From NCBI RefSeq assembly GCF_050633425.1, contig NZ_JBOEGM010000012.1, positions 1 through 64,000 of the forward strand: DNA of 64,000 nucleotides, written 5' to 3'. Below the pieces are notes generated by a model. That model had not been told where the DNA came from. It saw only the letters and a program-made list of their open reading frames with translations, and did not search any database. The position numbers were made by a program, and so were the translations under genes. The first letter of the stretch is position 1. Each line of letters starts with the position of its first letter. Positions 17,058-25,346 of this stretch are shown piece after piece. Source of the stretch: Pelagimonas sp050633425. Lineage in GTDB: Bacteria > Pseudomonadota > Alphaproteobacteria > Rhodobacterales > Rhodobacteraceae.

Positions 17058-17096
17058 CTGTGTCTCCTTTCGGATCATCGAATTCATCTATGTGAA

Positions 17097-17123
17097 TGGT
17101 TTCGTTAAAAAAAATCGAAACCA
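17097..17123 (-). other. Hairpin between soxB and soxC
   Basis: An 8-bp stem (TGGTTTCG with CGAAACCA) encloses an A-rich loop (T-rich on the minus strand) in the 96-base gap between soxB and soxC. It could slow or terminate transcription or mark an mRNA processing site. Confidence 0.4.
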
Positions 17124-17153
17124 CTTGTGTTCAATCGCCGCGACGGCGGGCGC

Positions 17154-18851
17154 TTATGCGCCCACCACCGTGACGGAATTATTTGGCTCAAGGGTTACGG
17201 TGCCCTGTTTGCGGATATGGCTTTCGACCACGTCCCAAATCTGGGGCCCTTCGGTGCCCTCGTTGACCGACGCCCAACCGGCAACGACGTAGTTCTTGGT
17301 CGGATCAATGGCTTCGCCGGTTTTCAGCAATGTCATTTCAGAAATCCGTTCGCCCTGCGGCTTGGTCACATCACAGCGATAGGCCATGCCCCCGATACGC
17401 ACCATATCCCCGCCCTGCTGATAGTAAGGATCAGGATTAAAGATATTGTCGGCCACGTCTTCGAGGATCACCTTGATGAATTCCCCTGTCATTTCAGATC
17501 GGTAGGCTTCACCGTAGCTCATAGACGTCACATTCCAGATATCCTCACGGGTAATATCATCACCCGGAAGCAGAGATGGCCCCCAACGTACGCCGGGCGA
17601 CATGGCAATGTCGGCCTCACGTTCGTCAATGAGTGCGTTACAAATCAGGTCATCCCACGAGCCGTTAAAGTTACCGCGGCGATACAGGGTCGTATCGGTT
17701 TGGCCGATCACTTCGGACAGCCGGTCTTTATATGGCGCGCGCTGCTCTTCAATAACTTTTGTCATAACCGGATCTGGGGTGATCACATCCGAGAAGATCG
17801 GGATCAGCTTGTGACGATAGCCCATCATACGACCATCGCGGATATCCAAATCAACGCGGCTGACAAACTTGCCGTTCGACCCAGAGGCAACAACAATTGT
17901 ATCGCCCACCAGAACCGGTTCGGGCAGCGCATCATGGGTGTGACCGGACAGGATCACATCAATCCCGGTCACTTTGGTCGCCATCTGCTTGTCGACGTCA
18001 AAACCGTTATGCGACAGACATACAACGCATTCCGCGCCCATGCTGCGCACCTCATCAACCATGGCCTGCATGTTTTCGTCGCGAATACCAAAGCTGTATT
18101 CCGGGAACATCCAGCGCGGGTTGGCGATGGGCATATAGGGAAACGCCTGCCCAATCACGGCCACCTTGACACCGCCACGCTCAAAGAATTTGTAAGGTTT
18201 GAACAGCTCGGCGGGTTCATCCCATTCTGCGTCAAAGATGTTTTGGCCAAGCGCGGCAAATGGCAGGCCCTCGACAATTTCATTCACCCGCTCAGACCCT
18301 AGGGTGAACTCCCAATGGAATGTCATAGCGTCCGGTTTGAGCACATTCATGGAGTTCACCATGTCCTGCCCTTCCGTTTGGAAACAGGTATATGAGCCGT
18401 GCCAAGTGTCGCCACCATCCAGCAAAATCGCGTCGGGACGATCGGCGCGAATGGCGTTCACGACGGTTGAGACGCGATCAAGACCACCAACTTTGCCGTA
18501 TCCACGCGCCAGGGCTTCGAAATCACCAGAGCTCAGAGCGTAATGGGAGGGAGAGCCATCTTCGATGCCATAAGCTTTGCGGAAATCAGCACCAGTCAAA
18601 TGCGGGACAGCGCCTTTGTTGCCTCCGACGCCGATATTCACCGAGGGTTCGCGGAAATAGATCGGCATCAGCTGGGCGTGAATGTCAGTGACGTGGATCA
18701 ATGAGACATTGCCGAACGTATCGAACTGCAAGAGCTGATCTTGCGTCAGGCTCTGCTGAGCGGCAGCGCGGGCCCAAGTTCCATAGCTGGATGCGCCCAT
18801 CATGGCCGTGGCTGCCATGGAAACCTGCAAAAAATCGCGACGAGAGATCAT
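17154..18851 (-). CDS. soxB: SoxB, thiosulfohydrolase
   Basis: SoxB is a periplasmic di-manganese enzyme of the 5'-nucleotidase-like metallophosphoesterase fold. It hydrolyses the terminal sulfonate from the SoxY-bound thioconjugate, releasing sulfate. The 565-residue precursor begins with a Tat signal (MISRRDFLQVSMAATAMM). Metal-binding motifs are visible: HVTDIHAQLMP, LLDGGDTWHGS, CLSHNGFDVD and LSGHTHDA. The start at 18851 fits the SoxB N-terminus, though the ribosome binding site is weak. A hairpin lies between it and soxA. Confidence 0.97.
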   Translation of the reverse strand: MISRRDFLQVSMAATAMMGASSYGTWARAAAQQSLTQDQLLQFDTFGNVSLIHVTDIHAQLMPIYFREPSVNIGVGGNKGAVPHLTGADFRKAYGIEDGSPSHYALSSGDFEALARGYGKVGGLDRVSTVVNAIRADRPDAILLDGGDTWHGSYTCFQTEGQDMVNSMNVLKPDAMTFHWEFTLGSERVNEIVEGLPFAALGQNIFDAEWDEPAELFKPYKFFERGGVKVAVIGQAFPYMPIANPRWMFPEYSFGIRDENMQAMVDEVRSMGAECVVCLSHNGFDVDKQMATKVTGIDVILSGHTHDALPEPVLVGDTIVVASGSNGKFVSRVDLDIRDGRMMGYRHKLIPIFSDVITPDPVMTKVIEEQRAPYKDRLSEVIGQTDTTLYRRGNFNGSWDDLICNALIDEREADIAMSPGVRWGPSLLPGDDITREDIWNVTSMSYGEAYRSEMTGEFIKVILEDVADNIFNPDPYYQQGGDMVRIGGMAYRCDVTKPQGERISEMTLLKTGEAIDPTKNYVVAGWASVNEGTEGPQIWDVVESHIRKQGTVTLEPNNSVTVVGA

Positions 18852-18922
18852 GGGAGTGCTTTCTATCTCAAAGTGTTACCGCAAACGCATTCATAATAAT
18901 GAATGGATTAGGCTAAAGAAAT

Positions 18923-18949
18923 CCCCGCACCGAACAGGTCGATGCGGGG
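18923..18949 (-). other. Hairpin between soxA and soxB
   Basis: A 7-bp outer stem (CCCCGCA with TGCGGGG) and an inner CGA/TCG pairing lie 9 bases after the soxA stop. On the minus strand it is followed by GATTTCTTT. It resembles a partial terminator or mRNA stabiliser that would lower soxBCDE relative to soxXYZA. Confidence 0.55.
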
Positions 18950-18957
18950 CATAGATT

Positions 18958-19815
18958 TTAGTTACGGACAGACGGACCTTCGACCGCAAGACCATTGCCG
19001 CGCGACGCAACATACAGTTCAAGCGCAACAAATTCCGGGGAACCGGGGCTGTAAGTTTCGGCGCGGGTATCGCGCACACAGCCCTTGAACCGTGAATGCA
19101 CGCCATTCAATTTGGCGTTCTTCAGGCGATAGGCCGGGAAGCCGTTGATATGGCCTTGGCTCAGGTGATCTGCGCGGATGTAATTGCCGTAGTTGTCTTC
19201 GTGGCAATTTGCACAGCTCAGTTCAAGCTGGCCGGTCCGCGTGTAGTACATCTCTTTGCCAAGCGCATAGGCATCTGCCGCGCCACCATCAATGGCAACG
19301 TTCATCGGCAATCCACGCGATTGCACCGAAATCATCGCTTCCATATCGACAGCCGTTCCAGCGTCATATTTCCACGCCTCAGCACCCATCCGATTCACCC
19401 GGCAATCGTTCATCTGCATCTGTAAGGTGCGGACTTCGCCAGCGTCTTCATTGTATTTTGGGTACGTCGCACGCACGCCGACCATGCTTTCGGATGGGTC
19501 GTTGTGGCAATCCGCACAGGCCTTGCCTTCGGATCCTTCGGCGGTGTTCCATGTGTCCATGGCTTTGTCGACGAAGATCATGCCCGGATTGTCGAAATCA
19601 TCCAGCTGAAGCGCCTGAGTTTCATCTGAGCGGAAATGCCAGCCCGAGATGACCTCGTCTAGCGCGCCGTCCAAATGCTCTGCAGCAGCGGTTTTGGTGA
19701 TCATGTCGGTTTCGCCGTTGATGAGCATGTGATCATCATCAGCGCCACCCGCCATGGTCAGAGGTGCCGAAAGGCCTGCCACTAGGGCTACGGCCGTCAG
19801 TGCCTTGAAATTCAT
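18958..19815 (-). CDS. soxA: SoxA, L-cysteine S-thiosulfotransferase dihaem subunit
   Basis: SoxA, with SoxX, couples thiosulfate to the C-terminal cysteine of SoxY. The 285-residue precursor has a signal peptide (ALTAVALVAGLSAPLTMA), two haem motifs, CADCH (100-104) and CANCH (201-205), and the active-site cysteine haem ligand C246 in FKGCVRDTRAE. This makes it the dihaem type, as in Paracoccus. GGGAGGG precedes the ATG at 19815; the frame stays open about 67 codons upstream through the intergenic hairpin, but that part is not coding. Confidence 0.96.
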   Translation of the reverse strand: MNFKALTAVALVAGLSAPLTMAGGADDDHMLINGETDMITKTAAAEHLDGALDEVISGWHFRSDETQALQLDDFDNPGMIFVDKAMDTWNTAEGSEGKACADCHNDPSESMVGVRATYPKYNEDAGEVRTLQMQMNDCRVNRMGAEAWKYDAGTAVDMEAMISVQSRGLPMNVAIDGGAADAYALGKEMYYTRTGQLELSCANCHEDNYGNYIRADHLSQGHINGFPAYRLKNAKLNGVHSRFKGCVRDTRAETYSPGSPEFVALELYVASRGNGLAVEGPSVRN

Positions 19816-19837
19816 ATATTTTCCCTCCCGTTGAACC

Positions 19838-19870
19838 TCATGCCCCGATGGTTCGCGAACCGGGGCATGA
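19838..19870 (-). other. Long hairpin between soxZ and soxA
   Basis: A perfect 10-bp stem (TCATGCCCCG with CGGGGCATGA) encloses a second palindrome (GGTTCGCGAACC). It lacks a T tract, so it is more likely an mRNA-stability or processing element protecting the soxXYZ transcript than a terminator. Confidence 0.6.
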
Positions 19871-19882
19871 AGGGGCCAGCGT

Positions 19883-20212
19883 TTAGCCGATGGCGATTTT
19901 CTTGGCGGTCTCGTAGACGTCACCGTCATCATCGTACCAAGTGAATTTGAATTCACCGGCCTCGGGCACGGTGGCTTCGAACTCAACATATGGGTTGGTC
20001 GAGATGGCGGGCTCAAGCGTCACATCAATCACGTTCTGACCATTAAAATCGCAGGTAAAGCGATTGATAATCGAGCGCGGGATGACGTTGCCGTCTTTGC
20101 CTTTACGCTGACCAGATTCCATTTTGTGTGAAATCAGGGTTTTGATGGTGATCGCATCACCAGCAGCGGCCTTTTTCGGGACTTTGACGCGGGGTTTTAC
20201 ACCAGATGCCAT
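19883..20212 (-). CDS. soxZ: SoxZ, sulfur carrier complex subunit
   Basis: SoxZ is the partner of SoxY in the heterodimer that holds sulfur intermediates. The 109-residue protein has no signal peptide, which is normal because it is co-exported with SoxY. Family segments include RVKVPKKAAAGDAITIKTLI, the HKMESGQRKGKDGN loop and a C-terminal FKFTWYDDDGDVYE. It lies 18 bases after soxY with a good ribosome binding site. Confidence 0.96.
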   Translation of the reverse strand: MASGVKPRVKVPKKAAAGDAITIKTLISHKMESGQRKGKDGNVIPRSIINRFTCDFNGQNVIDVTLEPAISTNPYVEFEATVPEAGEFKFTWYDDDGDVYETAKKIAIG

Positions 20213-20230
20213 TGTTTTCTATCCTTTTCC

Positions 20231-20650
20231 TTAGCCGCCGCAGCCGCCAATGGTGACCTTTACGGTCTTCGATGCACGCGCGAAGCTACCGTCAGCGAGC
20301 TGAGCGATGGCGACAACGTCCTGTGTTCCCGCGAGGCGGATGCGCGTTGACGCGGCTTGGCTTGCGGCCAATGGGCCAAACTTGAACGTGGCCACACCCG
20401 GTGTTGGGTTGCCCGTTGCAAACACCACGATCGCAGTCGCGCCGGGCGCTGATACTGAAATCGGAACAGTGTTGCCGTTTTCCGCGATTTCTGGCGCAGT
20501 CAATTCGATCCCGGCATCGGCCATATCGGCCCCACCGGTAAATGCGGCGATTGCGTCATCCGAAGCAGCTGCAAATGCGCGCAGCGGCAAAACGGTCATC
20601 AGCGCTGCACCGGCACCCATGGCCAATGTTTCGCGACGTGTGAATTCCAT
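20231..20650 (-). CDS. soxY: SoxY, sulfur carrier protein
   Basis: SoxY covalently carries the sulfur substrate on its C-terminal swinging arm. The 139-residue precursor has a Tat signal (FTRRETLAMGAGAALMTV) and ends in KVTIGGCGG, whose cysteine two residues from the end is the carrier residue. It follows soxX by 21 bases. Confidence 0.97.
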   Translation of the reverse strand: MEFTRRETLAMGAGAALMTVLPLRAFAAASDDAIAAFTGGADMADAGIELTAPEIAENGNTVPISVSAPGATAIVVFATGNPTPGVATFKFGPLAASQAASTRIRLAGTQDVVAIAQLADGSFARASKTVKVTIGGCGG

Positions 20651-20671
20651 CGTCTGTCTCCTTAGTTAGGG

Positions 20672-21148
20672 TCAGCTGTCCTTGAGCGTCAGCAGGAAAG
20701 CGACCACATCTTCGATGTCTTGGGCCGACAAAAGCGGCGTCAGCTCTTCGGTCGGGGCTTTGCCGGTATAGGCCGCGCCCGGACGAATATAGCCGGTGGT
20801 TTTGTAGAAAGACGGCATCATAGATTCGTCAAAAGTCATCTTGGCATCTGCCACGATACCGCGAATTTCTGCCTCGCTCCGGTTGGAGCCGATACCATCT
20901 AGAATAGGGCCAACTTCGCCATGGAAGGGCGAGTCGTTCAGCGCCGTTACGGCATGGCACGAAATACAGTTGCCGCGTTTTTTCGAGGCCATGATGGCCG
21001 CACCTTCGGCGGGATCTCCGGCTTTACCGCTCAAGGACACAGTGACTTCGCCGTATTCGCCATAGGTCACGTCGGCCGGTAGCACGGTTTCGGCCGCAGC
21101 CACCCCCGCCGCCAGCACCAGTGCTGTTGTTAGTGTTAAAAGCCTCAT
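20672..21148 (-). CDS. soxX: SoxX, monohaem cytochrome c of the SoxXA complex
   Basis: SoxX takes electrons from SoxA during conjugation of thiosulfate to SoxY. The 158-residue precursor has a signal peptide (TLTTALVLAAGVAAAE), the haem motif CISCH (61-65) and a downstream SMMPSFYKTTGYI segment that supplies the axial methionine. It is the first structural gene of the leftward soxXYZABCDE run. The 170-base gap upstream holds a likely promoter and a SoxR site. Confidence 0.95.
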   Translation of the reverse strand: MRLLTLTTALVLAAGVAAAETVLPADVTYGEYGEVTVSLSGKAGDPAEGAAIMASKKRGNCISCHAVTALNDSPFHGEVGPILDGIGSNRSEAEIRGIVADAKMTFDESMMPSFYKTTGYIRPGAAYTGKAPTEELTPLLSAQDIEDVVAFLLTLKDS

Positions 21149-21277
21149 GTTCCCTCCCTAGGCTTGCTGGCCTTTCGACCTTGCTCGCTGCCCCGTCGCG
21201 CTGGGGCCCGTTTCGCGATAGTATCGCGTCTTGGCTGATGTATACCGTAGGGCACTGCCCCCGGATGACGCAACAAC

Positions 21278-21297
21278 AAATTCGCAAACGTGAATTT
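21278..21297. promoter_or_regulatory. Candidate SoxR operator in the soxW-soxX gap
   Basis: An inverted repeat AAATTC / GAATTT is separated by 8 bases. Read on the minus strand it begins AATTCACG, sharing AATTCAC with the inverted-repeat region between soxV and soxS. In Paracoccus pantotrophus SoxR is known to bind both of these intergenic regions; equating this motif with the site is inference. Confidence 0.45.
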
Positions 21298-21318
21298 CTT
21301 GTCGCAGTTGCGGCGCTA

Positions 21319-21894
21319 TCAGTCAAAACTTCCGTTGTTGCGTTCTTGGATCATCCGCGCATGGTAACGCTGGAAATCCTCCCCGTTTTCAGAGGCATAG
21401 TGTTCTTCGGCAACCCAAGTAAACATATCTTTTGTGGTGCCCTTGCCAAATGCGCCTGGCATGACTGCGACGGCAGCTTCCATCGCATTTACGCCCTCTG
21501 GCACCTCCTGAGGTAGAAAAACAATGTTGGGCGTGAACATCACACGCCATTTACGTGCCATGTCTTTTTCGCTCCGCGATTCTCCATCAAAGTCGATGAC
21601 TTCGACATCTCCATAGAGGTTCATCTGAACCACAAAAAAGTTTTCTTCGATGTAATCCGAAATGCCAGCATCAGAGAAAACCTCTTCGTGCATCTTGGCA
21701 CAATAGATGCATCCCCGCTGCTCGAAAAACAGGACAAGACGCTTTCCCTCGGCATTGGCCTCATCCAAATCTTCACGCAGGTCTTTGAACGTGTCACGCA
21801 TCCAAGGCTGTTTGTGCAGCCCGTCATCGCCTATTTCGGCAACCGCAGGAATCGCCATCAACGCGAGAACCGCGCCCAAAATCCACTGTTTCAT
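21319..21894 (-). CDS. soxW: SoxW, periplasmic thioredoxin
   Basis: SoxW is a thioredoxin-fold protein reduced by SoxV. The 191-residue precursor has a signal peptide (ILGAVLALMAIPAVAE) and the redox motif CIYC (62-65) within FFEQRGCIYCAKMHEEVF. A cis-proline region follows (RVMFTPNIVFL). In related Sox systems SoxV-SoxW supply reductant to periplasmic Sox proteins. It lies 26 bases downstream of soxV. Confidence 0.92.
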   Translation of the reverse strand: MKQWILGAVLALMAIPAVAEIGDDGLHKQPWMRDTFKDLREDLDEANAEGKRLVLFFEQRGCIYCAKMHEEVFSDAGISDYIEENFFVVQMNLYGDVEVIDFDGESRSEKDMARKWRVMFTPNIVFLPQEVPEGVNAMEAAVAVMPGAFGKGTTKDMFTWVAEEHYASENGEDFQRYHARMIQERNNGSFD

Positions 21895-21920
21895 CTTTCC
21901 CCTCCCAGGTTACGCAGACC

Positions 21921-22649
21921 TCAAACCCAATTCGGATAGGCTTTGAGCATCAGCTCTGCGATCCAGCCTACCGTATCGGTTGCAATCAGGATCGCAAATA
22001 TAATCAACATGACGCCCATAGCTTTTTCCACATGGACCATTTTGGACCGGTGCTTTTGCAGCCAACGCAAAAAAGGCTGGGCAAAGACTGAGGCGACAAC
22101 AAAGGGCGCGGTCATACCGATACCGAACACCGCCAGCAACAGCGCGCCATGCCAAAGCTCGCCCATGCCGGACGCAATCGCGAGGATGGTTGCAAGGATC
22201 GGACCAACACATGCTGTCCAGCCAAAGCCAAAAGCCAGCCCCATCACGTAGGCCCCAAACACCGTCGAGGGATCTGCTTTGCTCTCCATTCGCGCCTCGC
22301 GGTAGAGAAAGCCGATTTTTATGACACCCAGAAAATGCAACCCAAAAGCAAAGATGACAGCCGCCGCCACATAAGAGAGTGTCTCACGCCAATCCGCAAA
22401 TGCCTGCCCAAGTGCGGTGGCCCCAAGCCCCAACAGCATAAAGATAGTCGTGACACCAAGGGCAAACATAATCGCAGATAGGATCAAGCGCCGTTGCGCG
22501 CCCGGCGCATTCCCACCTTCATCGCGCAGCTCTGTCATCGACAAACCGGCCATATAGGACAGATAAAACGGGACCATCGGCAAAATACAGGGGGTAAAAA
22601 ACGCCCCCAGCCCGGCAAGCAAGGCACCAGCATAGGTGATGTCGAACAT
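21921..22649 (-). CDS. soxV: SoxV, CcdA/DsbD-type membrane electron carrier
   Basis: SoxV is an inner-membrane protein that moves electrons from cytoplasmic thioredoxin to periplasmic SoxW and SoxS. The 242-residue protein has about six hydrophobic spans and the CcdA cysteine motifs FFTPCILPMVPFYLSYMAG and GWTACVGPILATIL, which sit in two inverted repeats of three spans. It is divergent from soxS across a 71-base region with a candidate SoxR operator. Confidence 0.93.
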   Translation of the reverse strand: MFDITYAGALLAGLGAFFTPCILPMVPFYLSYMAGLSMTELRDEGGNAPGAQRRLILSAIMFALGVTTIFMLLGLGATALGQAFADWRETLSYVAAAVIFAFGLHFLGVIKIGFLYREARMESKADPSTVFGAYVMGLAFGFGWTACVGPILATILAIASGMGELWHGALLLAVFGIGMTAPFVVASVFAQPFLRWLQKHRSKMVHVEKAMGVMLIIFAILIATDTVGWIAELMLKAYPNWV

Positions 22650-22660
22650 TGGCGCTCCTT

Positions 22661-22691
22661 GAACAATTCACATATTCAGATTATGTTGTTC
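22661..22691. promoter_or_regulatory. Candidate SoxR operator between soxV and soxS
   Basis: An inner inverted repeat ACATA / TATGT (22670-22674 and 22682-22686) is flanked by an outer repeat GAACAA / TTGTTC. The left side contains AATTCAC, also found upstream of soxX. The element covers the middle of the only control region for soxVW and soxSR. Assignment to SoxR is inference from the known role of this region in Paracoccus. Confidence 0.5.
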
Positions 22692-22720
22692 GATAACGAA
22701 TGGTCAATTGGTGATCCAAG

Positions 22721-23092
22721 GTGAGACAATTTGCATATGCGATGTTGGCGGTGATCGCCAGCGCTGGGATTGCTGCGGCGTCTGAGATTAGATTGGTGAT
22801 GGTTGATCAACCGGGCTGCGCCTATTGCGCTGCTTGGGATGATGAGATTGCACCCGCCTATCCAAACACCGTCGAGGGAAAATTTGCCCCTTTAATGCGC
22901 GCTGATCTGCATATGGGGCCGCCCGAGGGTATTAAATATGCACGAAGGGTGAACTTTACGCCTACATTCATTCTGCTAGAAGACAAAACCGAGATCGCGC
23001 GTATCGAAGGATATCCCGGAGAGGATTTCTTTTGGCCGATCTTTTCAAAACTGCTACAGGACCACACCGCGTTCCAACCGGCGACCAACTGA
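22721..23092 (+). CDS. soxS: SoxS, periplasmic thiol-disulfide protein
   Basis: SoxS is a periplasmic thioredoxin-like protein reported in Paracoccus to reactivate SoxYZ. The 123-residue precursor starts at GTG and has a signal peptide (YAMLAVIASAGIAAAS), CAYC (33-36) in VDQPGCAYCAAWDD, and NFTPTFILLE with the cis-proline. It is divergent from soxV, as in Paracoccus, and soxR follows by 14 bases. Confidence 0.9.
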   Translation: MRQFAYAMLAVIASAGIAAASEIRLVMVDQPGCAYCAAWDDEIAPAYPNTVEGKFAPLMRADLHMGPPEGIKYARRVNFTPTFILLEDKTEIARIEGYPGEDFFWPIFSKLLQDHTAFQPATN

Positions 23093-23106
23093 GATTGATC
23101 AAACCC

Positions 23107-23445
23107 ATGGCCCTTCCCGTACTTTCCAATGACATGAGCGATGACGATCTTGATCGCATTGTCGACAAAGCCACCACCGCATCGGCTTTCCTCAAGGCAA
23201 TCAGCCATGAAGGTCGGCTCATGATTCTGTGTCATCTGGTGTCAGGTGAAAAATCGGTGACCGAGCTAGAGGATTTGCTCTCTGCGCGTCAGGCAGCGGT
23301 GTCTCAACAACTGTCGCGGCTGCGGCTCGAAGGCTTGGTTGTGCCCCGCCGCGAAGGCAAAGCCATATATTATCGACTGGCGGATGACCGCCCCCGTAAA
23401 ATGCTGGAATGTGTTTACGAACTGTTCTGCGCCGAAGACGATTGA
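23107..23445 (+). CDS. soxR: SoxR, ArsR-family repressor of the sox operon
   Basis: SoxR is a winged-helix repressor that keeps sox genes off without thiosulfate. The 112-residue protein has the ArsR/SmtB fold: FLKAISHEGRLMILCHLV, the recognition helix SARQAAVSQQLSRLRLEGLV and the wing RREGKAIYYRL. Two cysteines, C39 in the helix before the HTH and one near the C-terminus, could act as a sulfur-responsive switch; a conserved pair has been proposed as sensor in SoxR homologues. I start at ATG 23107 (MALPVLS), the family N-terminus. Confidence 0.93.
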   Translation: MALPVLSNDMSDDDLDRIVDKATTASAFLKAISHEGRLMILCHLVSGEKSVTELEDLLSARQAAVSQQLSRLRLEGLVVPRREGKAIYYRLADDRPRKMLECVYELFCAEDD

Positions 23446-23523
23446 TTTTGAGGTTGCGGGGAGGCAACCTGTTCAAACGTTAAAGCAAGGGAGCACAGCG
23501 ACAGCCAGGAGGAGGGCTTTTGC

Positions 23524-24585
23524 ATGCGTGATGTCTTGTCGGATCATCAGATGGTCGCTCTCATCGGGCTTGTCGGAGGTATTCTCCTTGGACTCGCCGC
23601 GAGATTAGGCCGTTTTTGCACATTGGGCGCTATAGAAGATGCGCTTTATGGTGGTTCCAATGTGCGGTTGCGTATGTGGGGCATCGCCATAGGCTTTGCC
23701 ATCATGGGCAGTTTTGGCTTGATGGCCACAGGATTGATGGATGGCCGAGAGAGCTATTACCTCTCTATCAGATGGATGCCGCTTGCCTCGGTTATTGGCG
23801 GTCTCGTGTTCGGCTATGGCATGGCGCTGTCTGGCAATTGCGGATACGGCGCGGTTGCGCGGCTTGGTGGCGGCGACCTTCGCAGCTTTGTTATTGTGCT
23901 CGTCATGGGCGTGTCGACATACGTTGTCTTGGCAGGCCCTCTCGCTCCTCTCAGAAACGCTGTTTTCCCGCAAATGGACGTAACCAGCACCGACATGCCC
24001 CCCGGCATCGCGTATCATCTGAGCGCCTTAACCGGGATTTCACCCCCCGTGATTGGCTTGGTCGTGGGCGCGGCGATTTTCTTGGGGTCCTTGATGTCAA
24101 AAGAGGTTTTGCAAAAACCAGTTCAGATTTTTTGGGCATTGGTGGTTGGCATCGCCGTTATCAGCGGCTGGGCCGGAACCGCTTGGGTGGCCGATAGCGG
24201 ATTTGAAGCCCTGCCAGTGGTGTCACACAGCTTCGCAGCCCCGATGGGCGAAAGCATTTTATGGTTTATGACAGGCTCCGTCCGGCCGTTATCATTTGCC
24301 GTCGGATCAGTGGCCGGTATTTGGGTTGGTGCCTTTGCTGGATCATTGATCAAAGGGCACTTTCGCTGGGAGGCCTGCGAAGACCCGCGCGAGCTTAAGC
24401 GCCAAATCTTTGGCGCAGGCTTGATGGGGGTAGGCGCGGTGTTGGCATTGGGCTGTTCCGTCGGGCAAGGCCTGTCGGCCTTTTCCGTTTTAGCCCTGTC
24501 TGCCCCGATCACCTTTTTGGCCATTTTTGCCGGTGCCGCGATTGGCCTGCACCAGCTGATCGTTGGGTTTCAGCCCGCCAGATAG
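23524..24585 (+). CDS. soxT: SoxT-like YeeE/YedE family transporter
   Basis: This multi-span inner-membrane protein of the YeeE/YedE (sulfur transport) family has 353 residues and about nine or ten hydrophobic segments. Two internal motifs with conserved cysteine, GYGMALSGNCGYGAVARLGGG and a C-terminal AVLALGCSVGQGLSAFS, match the thiosulfate-channel family. AGGAGGAG precedes the ATG. It is the last gene of the soxSRT run, and a role in moving thiosulfate or a signalling sulfur species for SoxR is likely but inferred. Confidence 0.88.
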   Translation: MRDVLSDHQMVALIGLVGGILLGLAARLGRFCTLGAIEDALYGGSNVRLRMWGIAIGFAIMGSFGLMATGLMDGRESYYLSIRWMPLASVIGGLVFGYGMALSGNCGYGAVARLGGGDLRSFVIVLVMGVSTYVVLAGPLAPLRNAVFPQMDVTSTDMPPGIAYHLSALTGISPPVIGLVVGAAIFLGSLMSKEVLQKPVQIFWALVVGIAVISGWAGTAWVADSGFEALPVVSHSFAAPMGESILWFMTGSVRPLSFAVGSVAGIWVGAFAGSLIKGHFRWEACEDPRELKRQIFGAGLMGVGAVLALGCSVGQGLSAFSVLALSAPITFLAIFAGAAIGLHQLIVGFQPAR

Positions 24586-24648
24586 CGCCCAGATACCGCA
24601 AAGCCGAGTGTTTTAGGCACTGGTCTCCATGTGAGGAGAGGCGTGAGA

Positions 24649-25236
24649 TCAGGCCATCTCGCTCAAACGCGCCACATACCGGGCCAGAGTGTCAATTTCG
24701 AGGTTCACCTTATCACCAACCGCCGCCGTGCCCCAGGTCGTAACTTTCTGGGTGTGGGGAATGATGTTAATCCCAAAGCTGGTGCCATTGACTTCATTTA
24801 CGGTCAAGGAAGTGCCATTCAAAGCAACTGACCCTTTGGGCGCGATGAACTTGGCCAACTCATGCGGCGCGTCAAAGGTCAGGCGCGTGCTGTCCCCTTC
24901 GTCGTGAATATCAGTGATTGTCGCAACACCATCCACATGGCCCGACACAATGTGACCGCCAAGCTCATCTCCGACTTTGAGCGCCCGTTCCAAATTGAGG
25001 ATACGCCCATCGGCCCAAGTGCCCAGGTTGGTCTTGGACACCGTCTCAGCGCTGATTTCCATATCAAACCAGTCATCCCCAAGCGCCACAACCGTCAGGC
25101 AAACACCGTCACAGGCGATGGAGGCCCCAATATCAATGCCCGCCGTATCGTAAGACGTCTGAATGCGGGCGCGCAAGTCACCGCGTTGTTCAAGCTCTAT
25201 AATGCGGCCCTGATCGGTGATAATACCGGTGAACAT
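24649..25236 (-). CDS. ribE: Riboflavin synthase alpha subunit
   Basis: This enzyme dismutates two 6,7-dimethyl-8-ribityllumazine molecules to riboflavin. The 195-residue protein is two similar halves, each with a lumazine-binding barrel. The catalytic N-terminal MFTGIITDQG, the GASIACDGVCLTV loop and the second-half KGSVALNGTSLTVNEV are visible, with GGHIVSGHVDG between. It is on the same strand as ribD but separated by three capsule genes on the other strand. No FMN riboswitch is visible upstream. Confidence 0.96.
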   Translation of the reverse strand: MFTGIITDQGRIIELEQRGDLRARIQTSYDTAGIDIGASIACDGVCLTVVALGDDWFDMEISAETVSKTNLGTWADGRILNLERALKVGDELGGHIVSGHVDGVATITDIHDEGDSTRLTFDAPHELAKFIAPKGSVALNGTSLTVNEVNGTSFGINIIPHTQKVTTWGTAAVGDKVNLEIDTLARYVARLSEMA

Positions 25237-25346
25237 ATCGCGTCCTTTCGCGTAAACTGGTCCCAGGGCTGCGGCGCGATGCGGCCTTAATTTCGCCGGG
25301 TTCAGAGGTTAGTGGTTTGGTCAGAGTAAGGACATAAAACGCCATC

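Noticed and set aside
17127..18302. A 391-codon open frame opposite soxB
   Set aside because: The opposite strand codes for SoxB with all catalytic motifs; the frame contains long His/Arg-rich junk typical of a shadow.
25237..25346. FMN riboswitch upstream of ribE
   Set aside because: The conserved RFN-element sequence blocks (for example the GGGGCGGGG-type core) are not present.
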